Shown here: positions 7,681 through 18,200 of the stretch, piece by piece
Layout of the letters: the number at the start of each line of letters is the position of its first letter
How positions within the stretch are numbered: position 1 is the stretch's first letter
NCBI RefSeq assembly: GCF_947503415.1
Contig: NZ_CANNDS010000002.1
Coordinates: forward strand, 558,001-622,000
Direction of reading: 5' to 3'
Length of the DNA: 64,000 nucleotides
Source of the DNA: an uncultured Tateyamaria sp.
GTDB lineage: Bacteria; Pseudomonadota; Alphaproteobacteria; Rhodobacterales; Rhodobacteraceae
Made by a program: the position numbers and the translations under genes
The notes under the pieces: generated by a model
The model's input: the letters and a program-made list of their open reading frames with translations, nothing else
Told to the model about the DNA's origin: nothing
Databases searched by the model: none

Positions 7681-8505
7681 TCAGGCGCGGTGAATGATGA
7701 TCTCTGCGTATTCCGCAGGGACGATCATGGCGTGCGGATCAACAGAGTGGTCGCGCGCGACCGCGATCAGATCGGCGGCCAGTGGCGGTGCACGATCCTC
7801 GACGGCGTCAAAGGGCTTGTGCACGGGCCCATATACCTGACGCCAGCGTTCTACCCAGTAGTTGGGTGAGCGCATGCGGAACGTGAAGTGCCGTTTGGTG
7901 GTCTCGATCCGAACCGCCTGATCACCGAAAAGCTCGTTCAGCCGCGCCTCAGTCCCCCATTCGAGCGGAGAGCGCACGCCAGCAGGCGGCGGCACATACT
8001 GCCCAATGGTGCGGAACACATCGCCCACGAAACTTGCAGGCGTCCAGTTCGCGGGGCCAATCGTGCCACCGCTGCCGCACACACGCAGCATCTCGCTCGC
8101 GGCCACCTCCTGATTGGCGGTGAACACCACGCCAAAGGTGGACATGATATTGTCAAATGAGCGCGCCTCAAACGGCAGGTCCTCTGCGTCCGCTTCGCGA
8201 AATGCGACCGTCAGCTGTTCGGCGCCAGCTCGCTCGGTGCCGGCCCGCAAAAGACTGGGAACATAGTCGGTAGACACCACATTGCAGTGCCGCCGGGCCG
8301 CGGCCAGCGTAGCGTTGCCATTCCCAGCTGCCACAACCAGCACCCGCGCATCGGGCCGCAGGTCCATGGCTTCGGCCAGGTTTTCTCCGACGATTTGCAG
8401 GGTTGTTCCGACCGCCGCATAGTCACCGGACGACCAAGTGGCATGCTGCTTGGACTTCACCGCCGCAAGATTGGGTACAGCGGCTTGTTGGGGGGCGATA
8501 TTCAT
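7681..8505 (-). CDS. Class I SAM-dependent methyltransferase (UbiE-like)
   Basis: A 274-aa protein with a Rossmann methyltransferase core: motif I VLVVAAGNGNATLAAA (about 56-71; unusual AAGNGN rather than DVGCGTG), motif II STDYVP, a DAEDLPFEARSFDNIMSTFG segment around 110-130, and a later IGPANWTPASF strand. AAAGGAGA precedes the ATG at 8505. It lies about 55 bp upstream of the globin remnant on the same strand and may have shared a transcript with it. Substrate cannot be told from sequence. Confidence 0.85.
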   Translation of the reverse strand: MNIAPQQAAVPNLAAVKSKQHATWSSGDYAAVGTTLQIVGENLAEAMDLRPDARVLVVAAGNGNATLAAARRHCNVVSTDYVPSLLRAGTERAGAEQLTVAFREADAEDLPFEARSFDNIMSTFGVVFTANQEVAASEMLRVCGSGGTIGPANWTPASFVGDVFRTIGQYVPPPAGVRSPLEWGTEARLNELFGDQAVRIETTKRHFTFRMRSPNYWVERWRQVYGPVHKPFDAVEDRAPPLAADLIAVARDHSVDPHAMIVPAEYAEIIIHRA

Positions 8506-10846
8506 CCACGTCTCCTTTCAACACAGGTTTGGTGGGACGACAGATGCCGCAAACACGACGGTCAAGCTTGAAGGGGAGCTGAAGAAAGTTTGGAGACTTC
8601 TGTAGATTTGTCAGAATTTTCGGTTTTGTCAGGTATAACCCTGCTCTGACGACTGTTTTGTCGATATCTGGCGTGATCTCGACGATGGCATGAAGCAAGG
8701 ACAGAGGGGAACCACCGCCGGTGACCTTACCCACCGTGTAGATATCAGGGGTTTCGGCGAAAATGACGGGATTAAAACGATCAAGTCCCGCGCTCTGCAG
8801 AATGACACAAGCTCGAGCGATCCATTCAGCTTGAGGTGATTGCAATACATGAAGTCAATTCATGATCAGCTCCGAGGAGCCTAGCAAATTCGCATCAATG
8901 GCAATGCAAAGACCCGAACCGTCCAGCGGCGCGGCATAATCTGACAGGTTACAAACTTTCGGAGCTCGTGCCGAGTCGGTGGAGGTAGCCAAACGCAAGC
9001 TGGTGGCGAGCATAAGCTCGCTGCCTCAAGTGCCCCCGATTCATATCCTGATGCAAAGTTGCGGGCACTGGCCACGCTCGCACCTCAGCGTGGGCAGACC
9101 GCCAAATTTCGACAGTTCCGGAGCAACGGAGTCCCTGATACCAACCGTCACGCCTCCAGCAGTGATGGGGTGCTGTGCACCAACTCGTCCAACGACATCG
9201 GCCGGCCGCTTTGCCGGTTGGACCCGCCCACATCCGCGCGGATCATGGCACGCCGTCCGACACCGGTCCGCCAGTCGGCAGACACTCCAAGCTTTGCCAG
9301 AACTACGGGAGACCTGCGGCCCGCGCATCGTTCCATCCGGCTCAATCACACCATGGGTTCAGATCCGAACACGCGTTTTGTTTTGGCGAGATAGACCTCG
9401 TTACCATGCACAAAGCGCAGCACATCGACTTCGGCCAGCGTCCCCTTTCTGGTCAACCACCCCGCGCGCTTACAGCCACTCCATTCGCACCCCGTCCATG
9501 GCGAAACTGCGGTAACCGACTTGGCCGTGGAGCTTGTCCGCCACCCAAAGAGCCGGACATGCATCCGCCCTGGCGGCAACTGGCTTCAGCAGTTCCCCGC
9601 CATGCTTCCACGCCCCAAAAAATCCGGGAACGCACATGTGGAACAGCCCGCCACAGCGACCTCTTGCGCAGTATGCCAACGGTACACCAAGGCCTAGTGC
9701 AGGCTTAAAATTATCGCACGCGCATCCGCATGATCTTTGACAGCAATTCGATCCATCCCGGGTGGTTGAGAGAATGAGGCTGCGCGATCGCCCCCTACAA
9801 TGACCACACTGGTGTGGCTGGGAACTTTTTTTCAAAAGGTGTCGAAAAACTGTTGTCCGGCCAATTGGACGCTGCACCACCGATTATCATGAATGGCTAG
9901 AAAGTATCATCAATTGTTTTGGAGCAGCTCTCGGACATAGAAATGACGTGACGCACGAAGCGCAAGTCACAGCGCGCTGTGTTTTGGCAAACCCTATCGA
10001 CGTGGCTTTGTCCGCTCGCGCGAAACTGTCGAAGCAGCTGATGCAAAACCAAACAGCTTCGTCCGTATGGCAAGGCAAGTCGGCCAAAAAAGCTAGGAAG
10101 ACCTCCGGCCACGGTTTCGCAAAGCAGTCTGCAAGGATGTCGCAAGCTTTCTATGACGAGAGCACTAATTTCGAGACATCCTTAAATAGGGCGATCGTGG
10201 GCGTCATTACCCCGACTTGCCGAGAGGCGGGGGCAGCTCACATCGTGGTCGCCCCTATCGGCCGATTGGATCACGCGACGACAGTCGAGGAGAATACTCA
10301 TCTTGTGGAAAGCGTCCGACGCGGTCTTCAAATGATGGGACCACGTACCGGCGTCATCGGTTGTCGATCACGCGTGCGAGGTGAATTCGGCACGCGCAGT
10401 GATGCACTTACAACGCTGGGAGCGCGACACTGCGGATCATGCGGGAAAGGCACCGAGACTAGCACATTAGACGCAGACCTGTTTCTGGGTCTACGTCGCC
10501 AAAACTGATCTTTCGAAGAGGCGTCAGCTCTCCGCAAACTTGCACCAAATGCGTTGCCGCGCCGGGTTCAGAAAGGACTGCGCGCCGACTGCAAATCCTT
10601 CCAAAGAGTTTGAGGCCGCAAGCCGACATTATCAACATCGTAAGGTGGCCGGTTCGCAAGCGGGTTTTGGGATTGGATGATCTGAGATTCGAAGAGGAAG
10701 TTGCCTGCTTTATCCAGAGTTCTTCGAACTCAGAATATAACCAGATCGCGCGGCAGCGTTTGCAACTTTCAGTTCTGCGCCCGAAGATCAGGCCATATCA
10801 TAACGCTGGCGCGATACGCCCTGCAAGCCGTCGCATGCGGCTCCGC
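8506..10846. other. 2.3 kb gene-poor, probably degenerate region
   Basis: No frame combines length, ribosome site and a recognisable fold. The longest frames are 8423-8845 (-), 8979-9515 (+), 9470-9880 (-) and 9948-10508 (+), with erratic composition, many Cys/Trp/Arg residues and no family I recognise. Minus-strand patches around 9000-9880 look protein-like in short runs (for example LHGQVGYRSFAMDGVRMEWL, then EVDVLRFVHGNEVYLAKTKR in another frame), which suggests a frameshifted relic. No insertion-sequence ends or inverted repeats were seen. Confidence 0.5.
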
Positions 10847-13276
10847 TTAGAATGGAATGTCATCCGTCCCCGAGATAAACCGCGACACCACCTTCTTGAG
10901 GCCTGCCTTCTCGAACTCGACTTCCAGCTTGTCACCCTCGATCCCGACAATAGCGCCGTATCCGAACTTCTGGTGAAACACCCGCTCGCCGACGGTAAAG
11001 GCTGACACAGCGTTCAGATCAATCACCGTATTTCGGCTCTCCTTGGGCTGGCTCATAGGGCGCTCACCGGCCCTTGCCTGCAGGCGTTTCCAACCCGGGG
11101 AGTTGTAGACATTCGCATCCGCCGCCGCCTGATGCAGCCGCGATTCCCCGCCCATATTGGGCGCTGCAGCACCAAAGCCACCCCCATACAACCCGGGCGG
11201 TGTCAGGACATCCACATGCTCCTCGGGCAACTCATCGACAAAGCGTGACGGCAGCGAGGATTGCCACTGCCCGAACACCCGCCGGTTCGCGGCAAACGAG
11301 ATGGTGCACACTTCCTCCGCCCGCGTGATACCCACATAAGCCAAACGACGTTCTTCCTCTAACCCCTTGATCCCGCTTTCATCCATGGACCGCTGCGATG
11401 GGAACAAGCCATCTTCCCAGCCCGGCAAAAACACCTGCGGAAACTCCAGCCCCTTGGCCGCGTGCAGCGTCATGATCGACACTTTGGCGCCCGCATCCTC
11501 GCTGGCATTGTCCATGACCAGCGATACATGCTCAAGAAAGCCCTGCAGGTTCTCGAACCCCTCCAGAGCCTTCACAAGCTCCTTGAGGTTCTCCAATCGC
11601 CCCGGCGCCTCCGGCGTCTTGTCGTTCTGCCAATGCGCGGTGTACCCGCTTTCATCCAGAATGATTTCCGCCAACTCCACATGGCTCACCGGCGGTGGGC
11701 CATACTCAACGCGCAGTGGCCCGTCGCCATCATCCAAGACACTGTCATCCTGTGCCACCTCGATCCGCGGCCCGCGCAACTTCGCATTCCACCGGGAAAT
11801 CCCATCAACAAGGGTGCGTAACTCCTTGCCTCCTTTGCCTTTTATCAATCCCTGTTCAACCGCCAGCCGCGCACCCTCGACCAAAGACACACCATTGGCC
11901 CGCGCCGCTATCTGAATGGTTTGCTGCGCTTTGTCGCCAAGGCCCCGCTTGGGTGTGTTCATGATCCGCTCGAATGCCAGATCGTCGTCGGGCGACACCA
12001 CCACGCGGAAATAGGCCATGGCATCGCGGATCTCCAACCGCTCGTAAAAGCGCGGCCCGCCGATCACCCGGTACGGCAATCCGATGGTCAGAAACCGATC
12101 CTCAAACGCACGCATCTGGTGACTGGCACGTACTAGAATTGCCATATCTTCCAAGGAGATGGCGCGCATACCTCGTGTGCCGCGTTGCGCCGCCTCGATT
12201 TCCTCACCGATCCAGCGCGCCTCTTCCTCGCCGTCCCAATGACCGATCAGGCGCACCTTCTCGCCATCGTTCTTGTCAGTCCAAAGCGTCTTGCCCAACC
12301 GGTTCTCATTGCCGTCGATCACGCCCGAGGCTGCCGCCAGAATATGCGGGGTCGACCGGTAATTCTGTTCCAACCGCACCACATGTGCGCCGGGAAAATC
12401 CTTCTCGAACCGCAGAATATTGCCCACCTCGGCCCCACGCCAACCATAGATCGACTGGTCGTCATCGCCCACGCAGCAGATGTTCTTGTGTCCCTGCGCC
12501 AGCAGCCTAAGCCACAGATATTGCGCGACATTCGTGTCCTGATACTCGTCCACAAGGATAAACGCGAACCAGCGCTGATACTGCGCCAACACATCCTCAT
12601 GCGTCTGAAAGATCGTGACCATATGCAAAAGCAGATCGCCAAAATCGCAGGCGTTTAGTTCAATCAGCCGACGCTGGTATTGCGCATAAAGCTCCACACC
12701 CTTGTTGTTGTAAGCCGCGCCATCCGCCGCAGGCACCTTGTCCGGGGTCAGCGCGCGGTTCTTCCAACCGTCAATGATGCTTGCCAACTGCCGCGCGGGC
12801 CACCGCTTGTCGTCGATGTTGGCCGCGCGCACCAATTGTTTCAAAAGGCGAATTTGGTCATCCGTGTCCAGAATGGTGAAGTTCGACTTCAGACCCACCA
12901 GTTCCGCATGCCGGCGCAAGAGCTTCACGCAAATCGCATGAAAGGTCCCCAGCCAAGGCATCCCCTCGATCTGCTGCCCCAGCATCTGGCCCACACGGTT
13001 CTTCATCTCCCGTGCGGCCTTGTTGGTAAAGGTCACGGCCAGAACCTCGTTGGGTCGCGCCCGACCTGTATTCAGCAAGTGCACAATCCGCGCGGTCAGC
13101 GCCCGCGTCTTGCCTGTTCCCGCACCCGCCAGCATCAGCACTGGCCCGTCCACCTTTTCAACCGCCTCGCGCTGCGCGGGGTTCAAACCGTCCAGATAGG
13201 GTTGCGGTCGCGCGGCCAAGGCACGGGCCGACAAGGACGCCCCCTCGAACGCGTCGAATTCATCAAAACTGCTCAT
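10847..13276 (-). CDS. uvrD: ATP-dependent DNA helicase UvrD/PcrA (superfamily 1A)
   Basis: A 809-aa 3'-5' helicase with all SF1A motifs in order: Q motif LNPAQREAV, Walker A GAGTGKT (about 51-57), VDEYQDTN (motif II, about 237), QSIYGWRGAE (III), LEQNYRS (IV), VMTLHAAKGLEF-type motif V and VGITRAEE (VI). The C-terminus ends in the small KFGYGAIVGIEGDKLEVEF domain typical of PcrA/UvrD. It acts in nucleotide excision and mismatch repair and in clearing RecA or RNA polymerase from DNA. No Shine-Dalgarno is visible before the ATG at 13276, while TATATT lies a few bases upstream, so a leaderless or very short leader transcript is possible. Confidence 0.96.
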   Translation of the reverse strand: MSSFDEFDAFEGASLSARALAARPQPYLDGLNPAQREAVEKVDGPVLMLAGAGTGKTRALTARIVHLLNTGRARPNEVLAVTFTNKAAREMKNRVGQMLGQQIEGMPWLGTFHAICVKLLRRHAELVGLKSNFTILDTDDQIRLLKQLVRAANIDDKRWPARQLASIIDGWKNRALTPDKVPAADGAAYNNKGVELYAQYQRRLIELNACDFGDLLLHMVTIFQTHEDVLAQYQRWFAFILVDEYQDTNVAQYLWLRLLAQGHKNICCVGDDDQSIYGWRGAEVGNILRFEKDFPGAHVVRLEQNYRSTPHILAAASGVIDGNENRLGKTLWTDKNDGEKVRLIGHWDGEEEARWIGEEIEAAQRGTRGMRAISLEDMAILVRASHQMRAFEDRFLTIGLPYRVIGGPRFYERLEIRDAMAYFRVVVSPDDDLAFERIMNTPKRGLGDKAQQTIQIAARANGVSLVEGARLAVEQGLIKGKGGKELRTLVDGISRWNAKLRGPRIEVAQDDSVLDDGDGPLRVEYGPPPVSHVELAEIILDESGYTAHWQNDKTPEAPGRLENLKELVKALEGFENLQGFLEHVSLVMDNASEDAGAKVSIMTLHAAKGLEFPQVFLPGWEDGLFPSQRSMDESGIKGLEEERRLAYVGITRAEEVCTISFAANRRVFGQWQSSLPSRFVDELPEEHVDVLTPPGLYGGGFGAAAPNMGGESRLHQAAADANVYNSPGWKRLQARAGERPMSQPKESRNTVIDLNAVSAFTVGERVFHQKFGYGAIVGIEGDKLEVEFEKAGLKKVVSRFISGTDDIPF

Positions 13277-13351
13277 GGGCCAAATATAGCGCGGCCCATG
13301 GCAAAGCGAAAGCTGTTCCTGATCTGTTCCGCAGAGTGCCGTCAGGCAGTG

Positions 13352-13846
13352 CTACACCGCATCGGCAAAGATGTTGTCGACAGGTTTAGACCGGGCTGCA
13401 TAGGCGGCACGCGCTGCATCCAGGTTGGGTTCAAAGACGGGCTTTGCCACTTTTACAGGTCTGGCGGGTCTGGCCGATTGCGTGACACGACTGCGCAGGG
13501 ATGCGAGACCCAGCTTGATCGCAACGGTGTTGGAGACGTCTTGCCCCAAAATGCAGTGCAACGATGGGAAATGTGCTGACAATGCATCATGATCCGCACC
13601 CACATCCGGCGTCCGCAGCACCGATACAAGGTAAGGATTGCGATCTTCGGCCATACCTAGAGTATCACCCAGCGCATCACCGACGCAGGTCTTTTCGATA
13701 ACCAGCAGGTCCACCTTCATGCGGTTGATGCAGGTCTCGGCCACCAGCAGGCTGCTGGTGCCGGTGACGTGGACGCCTGCGTTCATAAGAGCAATCTGGC
13801 AATGATCGAGGCGGGCAGCTTCTCGGTCGATGATGAGGGCTTGCAT
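13352..13846 (-). CDS. Receiver-like protein lacking the phospho-acceptor Asp
   Basis: A 164-aa protein whose first 120 residues resemble a response-regulator receiver domain (MQALIIDREAARLDHCQIAL; DLLVIEKTC). The acidic residue at the end of beta-1 is present (Asp7), but the usual phospho-Asp at the end of beta-3 is Glu51. The C-terminal 45 residues are Ala/Pro/Arg-rich without a known output domain. A Glu can mimic phosphorylation, so it may be a constitutive adaptor. GGAAA precedes the ATG at 13846. It is divergent from the downstream dehydrogenase. Confidence 0.72.
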   Translation of the reverse strand: MQALIIDREAARLDHCQIALMNAGVHVTGTSSLLVAETCINRMKVDLLVIEKTCVGDALGDTLGMAEDRNPYLVSVLRTPDVGADHDALSAHFPSLHCILGQDVSNTVAIKLGLASLRSRVTQSARPARPVKVAKPVFEPNLDAARAAYAARSKPVDNIFADAV

Positions 13847-13983
13847 GTAGGGTTTCCTTCCCGGTGCGATGTAATGAGCGACGAATCCACTTTTGCGAAA
13901 ATGTCCTTAAAAAATGATTTAAGTTGGCCGCCGTTTTGCGCGCGTCTCTGGACTTCTGACTGTTGCAGCCCTCAGATGCGCTC

Positions 13984-15123
13984 ATGAATTGGAACGGCCG
14001 TTATCCCGCCCTCAGCGATTTGCGCGCCCGCGCGCACAAGCGCATTCCGAAATTCGTTTGGGAATACCTGGACAGCGGCACCGGAGACGAGGCCACACGC
14101 CGCCGCAACCGATCTGCGCTGGATCGGGTTGGATTGATGCCCTCGATCCTGCACGGCGAATTTGAACCTGACCTGTCCACCAATCTTATGGGCCAGAAAC
14201 GGCCCCTGCCCTTCGGCATCGCGCCCGTCGGCATGTCCGGCCTGATGTGGCCAGACGCGGAACGACATCTCGCGCAGGGCGCTGCGCGGCTCAACATACC
14301 CTATTCCCTGTCCACCGTTGCTGCCGCGTCCCCAGAAGATGTGTCCCCGGATCTGGGCGAGGATGCGTGGTTCCAGATGTATCCGCCACGAGATGAGGGC
14401 ATTCGCCGCGACATGCTTCACCGTGCCCGCAGCGCCGGTTTCAGAACGCTGGTGCTGACGGTCGATGTCCCCGTCGCCTCACGCCGCGAGCGGCAGACAC
14501 GGTCCGGCCTGACCAATCCACCTCGGCTGACGCCACGCCTTCTTGCACAAGTGGCGATGCGCCCGGCCTGGGCCATGGCGATGGCGCGCAAGGGCATGCC
14601 GCACATGCGGATGCTTGACGCCTACACGACGTCCGCCACTGAAAACCTGCCGGTGACAGCGCATGTCGGCTACCTGCTGCGCACCTCGCCAGATTGGGAT
14701 TATGTGTCCTGGTTGCGCGACGCGTGGGACGGGCCGTTTGTGGTCAAGGGCGTGATGCGCGGCACGGATGCGGAACGGCTGGAACAGCTCGGCGCGGATG
14801 CGATCTGGGTCTCAAACCACGCGGGTCGGCAGTTCGATGCGGCCCCAGCCACGATTGAGGTGCTGCCTGCCATCCGCCGCGCCACGCGATTGCCCATCAT
14901 TTTCGACAGCGGAATTGAAGGTGGGCTGGACATACTGCGTGCCATGGCGTCAGGCGCTGATTTTGTGATGCTTGGCCGTGCCTGGCACTACGCATTGGCG
15001 GCTCTCGGACCCGATGGGATCGACCACCTCGCCAACATCCTTAGCGCCGATCTGAAGGCCAACATGGGCCAGCTTGGAAGCCGCAGCCTTCACGACCTTC
15101 CCAAACCGTTCCAACACCACTGA
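13984..15123 (+). CDS. FMN-dependent alpha-hydroxy-acid dehydrogenase (LldD family)
   Basis: A 379-aa TIM-barrel flavoenzyme of the lactate dehydrogenase/glycolate oxidase family, which oxidises an L-2-hydroxy acid to a keto acid and passes electrons to quinone or O2. Family marks: PFGIAPVGMSGLMWPDAE near 77-94, VLTVDVPVASRRERQTR, the FVVKGVM strand with its Lys, the catalytic His in WVSNHAGRQFD (about 279), and FDSGIEGGLDILRAMASGADFVMLGR for phosphate binding. I use the ATG at 13984; an upstream TTG at 13963 is in frame. Substrate uncertain. Confidence 0.9.
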   Translation: MNWNGRYPALSDLRARAHKRIPKFVWEYLDSGTGDEATRRRNRSALDRVGLMPSILHGEFEPDLSTNLMGQKRPLPFGIAPVGMSGLMWPDAERHLAQGAARLNIPYSLSTVAAASPEDVSPDLGEDAWFQMYPPRDEGIRRDMLHRARSAGFRTLVLTVDVPVASRRERQTRSGLTNPPRLTPRLLAQVAMRPAWAMAMARKGMPHMRMLDAYTTSATENLPVTAHVGYLLRTSPDWDYVSWLRDAWDGPFVVKGVMRGTDAERLEQLGADAIWVSNHAGRQFDAAPATIEVLPAIRRATRLPIIFDSGIEGGLDILRAMASGADFVMLGRAWHYALAALGPDGIDHLANILSADLKANMGQLGSRSLHDLPKPFQHH

Positions 15124-15274
15124 CAGGACGGGCGGACAACACCTCCGCCTTTACGTGCAAGGCGCATCTTGATGCGCACTGCCCCTGCATACCCACAACC
15201 ACGTATTGTTTGCGTGACGTAAACATCATAAAGGATGCTGCGACTGCAAAATACCGCCCCGGGGGGGAGCTTAC

Positions 15275-18200
15275 ATGCCCGATTTCAAGAAAATTCTCAT
15301 CGCAAACCGGGGTGAGATCGCCATCCGCATCATGCGCGCAGCCAATGAGATGGGCAAAAAGACCGTCGCCGTCTTTGCCGAGGAAGACAAGCTGGGCCTG
15401 CACCGCTTCAAGGCGGACGAGGCCTACCGCATCGGCGAGGGGCTGGGACCCGTTGCTGCCTATCTGAGCATTGACGAAATGATCCGGGTCGCCCGCGAAA
15501 GTGGCGCGGACGCCATCCACCCGGGCTATGGCCTCTTGTCCGAAAACCCCGACTTCGTGGATGCCTGCGAAAAAAACGGCATCACCTTCATCGGCCCCAA
15601 ATCTGAGACCATGCGCGCCCTTGGCGACAAGGCCAGCGCCCGCCGTGTCGCGGTCGAGGCGGGCGTCCCCGTCATCCCGGCCACCGAAGTGCTGGGCGAC
15701 GACATGAAGGCCATCAAGAAAGAGGCCAAGGAGGTCGGCTACCCCCTGATGCTCAAGGCGTCCTGGGGCGGCGGCGGGCGCGGCATGCGCCCGATCATGG
15801 GCGAGGATGAGGTCGAGGAGAAAGTCCTCGAAGGCCGCCGCGAGGCCGAAGCCGCCTTTGGCAATGGCGAGGGGTATCTGGAAAAGATGATCACCCGCGC
15901 CCGCCACGTCGAGGTGCAAATCCTCGGTGACAAGCATGGCGGCATGTACCACCTGTTCGAGCGGGATTGCTCGGTCCAGCGCCGTAATCAGAAGGTCGTG
16001 GAACGCGCCCCCGCCCCCTACCTGACCAACGCCCAGCGCACCGAAATCTGCGACCTCGGCTACAAGATCTGCAAACACGTGAACTACGAATGCGCAGGCA
16101 CGGTCGAGTTCCTGATGGATATGGAAACGTCCAAGTTCTACTTCATCGAAGTGAACCCCCGCGTGCAGGTCGAACACACCGTCACCGAAGAAGTCACGGG
16201 CATCGACATCGTCCGCGCGCAAATCCTGATTGCAGAGGGCAAAACCATTGCCGAAGCCACCGGCAAGCCCACGCAGGACGACATCGTCCTGACCGGCCAC
16301 GCCCTGCAAACCCGCGTCACCACGGAAGACCCGCAAAACAACTTCATCCCCGACTATGGCCGCATCACCGCCTACCGCTCGGCCACCGGCATGGGCATCC
16401 GTCTGGACGGCGGCACGGCCTATGCGGGCGGCGTCATCACCCGTTACTACGACAGCCTGCTGACCAAGGTGACGTCCAAGGGCCCCACACCCGAGATCGC
16501 CATCGCCCGCATGGACCGCGCCCTGCGCGAATTCCGCATCCGTGGTGTCAGCACCAACATCGCCTTTGTCGAGAACCTGTTGAAGCACCCAACCTTTCTG
16601 AACAACGAATACACCACCAAGTTCATCGACGAGACGCCGGACCTGTTCCAGTTCAAGCGCCGCCGCGACCGCGGCACCAAGGTGCTGACCTATATCGCGG
16701 ACATCACCGTAAACGGCCACCCGGAGGTCAAGGACCGCCCCCGTCCCCGCACCGACATCAAGGACCCGAAACCGCCGCAGCTGCAGGCCGACCCGTCACA
16801 CCAGATGGGCACCCGTAATCTGCTGGAGCAAAAGGGCCCGCAGGCCGTCGCCGACTGGATGAAGCAGCAGCAACAACTGCTGATCACCGACACCACCATG
16901 CGCGACGGGCACCAATCGCTGCTGGCCACCCGCATGCGCAGCTATGACATGATCAAGGTGGCACCGGCCTACGCCGCAAACCTGCCACAGCTCTTCTCGA
17001 TGGAATGCTGGGGCGGTGCGACATTCGACGTGGCCTACCGGTTCCTACAGGAATGCCCATGGCAGCGCCTGCGCGACCTGCGCGAGCGGATGCCGAACCT
17101 GATGACCCAGATGCTTTTGCGCGGGGCCAACGGGGTTGGCTACACCAACTATCCCGACAACGTGGTGCAGGAATTTGTACGCGTGGCCGCCTCCAGCGGC
17201 GTCGACGTGTTCCGCGTGTTCGACAGCCTGAACTGGGTGGAAAACATGCGCGTCGCCATGGATGCGGTGCAGGAGCAGAACAAGATCTGCGAAGGCACGG
17301 TCTGCTACACTGGCGACATCATGGACCCGGACCGGGCCAAATATGACCTGAAATACTACGTGGACATGGGCAACCAGTTGAAAGACGCAGGCGCCCATAT
17401 CCTCGGCCTCAAGGACATGGCGGGCCTCTTGAAACCCGCCGCCGCCACCCAACTGATCCGCGCGCTGAAACAAGAGGTGGGCCTGCCCATCCACTTCCAC
17501 ACCCACGACACCGCAGGCTCGGCCGTGGCCACCATCCTCGCTGCGTCCGAAGCGGGCGTGGACGCTGTCGATTGCGCCATGGACGCGCTGTCGGGCAACA
17601 CGTCCCAAGCAACTCTCGGCACCGTGGTCGAAGCGCTGCAACACACCGACCGCGACACCGGCCTCGACATCAATGCCGTGCGCGACATCTCGGACTATTG
17701 GGATGCGGTCCGCGCCCACTACGCGGCATTTGAATCGGGCATGCAGGCGCCAAGTTCCGAGGTGTACCTGCACGAAATGCCCGGCGGGCAATTCACCAAC
17801 CTCAAGGCGCAGGCGCGCTCTCTGGGTCTCGAAGAACGCTGGCCCGAGGTCGCCCGCACCTATGCGGATGTGAACCAGATGTTCGGCGACATCGTGAAGG
17901 TGACCCCATCGTCCAAGGTGGTCGGCGACATGGCCCTGATGATGGTCAGCCAGAACCTGAGCCGCGCAGAGGTCGAAGACCCCGCCAAAGACGTGGCCTT
18001 CCCCGACAGCGTCGTGGACATGATGCGCGGCAATCTGGGCCAGCCTCCGGGTGGCTTCCCCCACGACATCCAAGCCAAGATCCTGAAAGGCGAAGCGCCA
18101 AACACAACGCGCCCCGGCGCCGACGTGCCGCCGGTTGATCTGGAAGCGACCCGCACCGATCTGTCCGACCAGCTTGAAGGCAAGGACATCGATGACGAGG

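Noticed and set aside
8423-8845. 140-codon minus-strand frame starting MQSPQAEWIARACVILQS
   Set aside because: The first 70 residues look somewhat protein-like, but the rest is the shifted methyltransferase start region; evidence too thin for a gene call.
9948-10508. 186-codon plus-strand frame
   Set aside because: No ribosome site, no recognisable fold and atypical composition; reported only as part of the gene-poor block.
8506-10846. Insertion sequence or integrated element
   Set aside because: No transposase or integrase motif, terminal inverted repeats or tRNA-derived attachment repeat could be found.
15041-16720. 559-codon open frame on the minus strand opposite pyc
   Set aside because: Antisense shadow of a GC-rich gene; no ribosome site or fold, while the plus strand is unmistakable pyruvate carboxylase.
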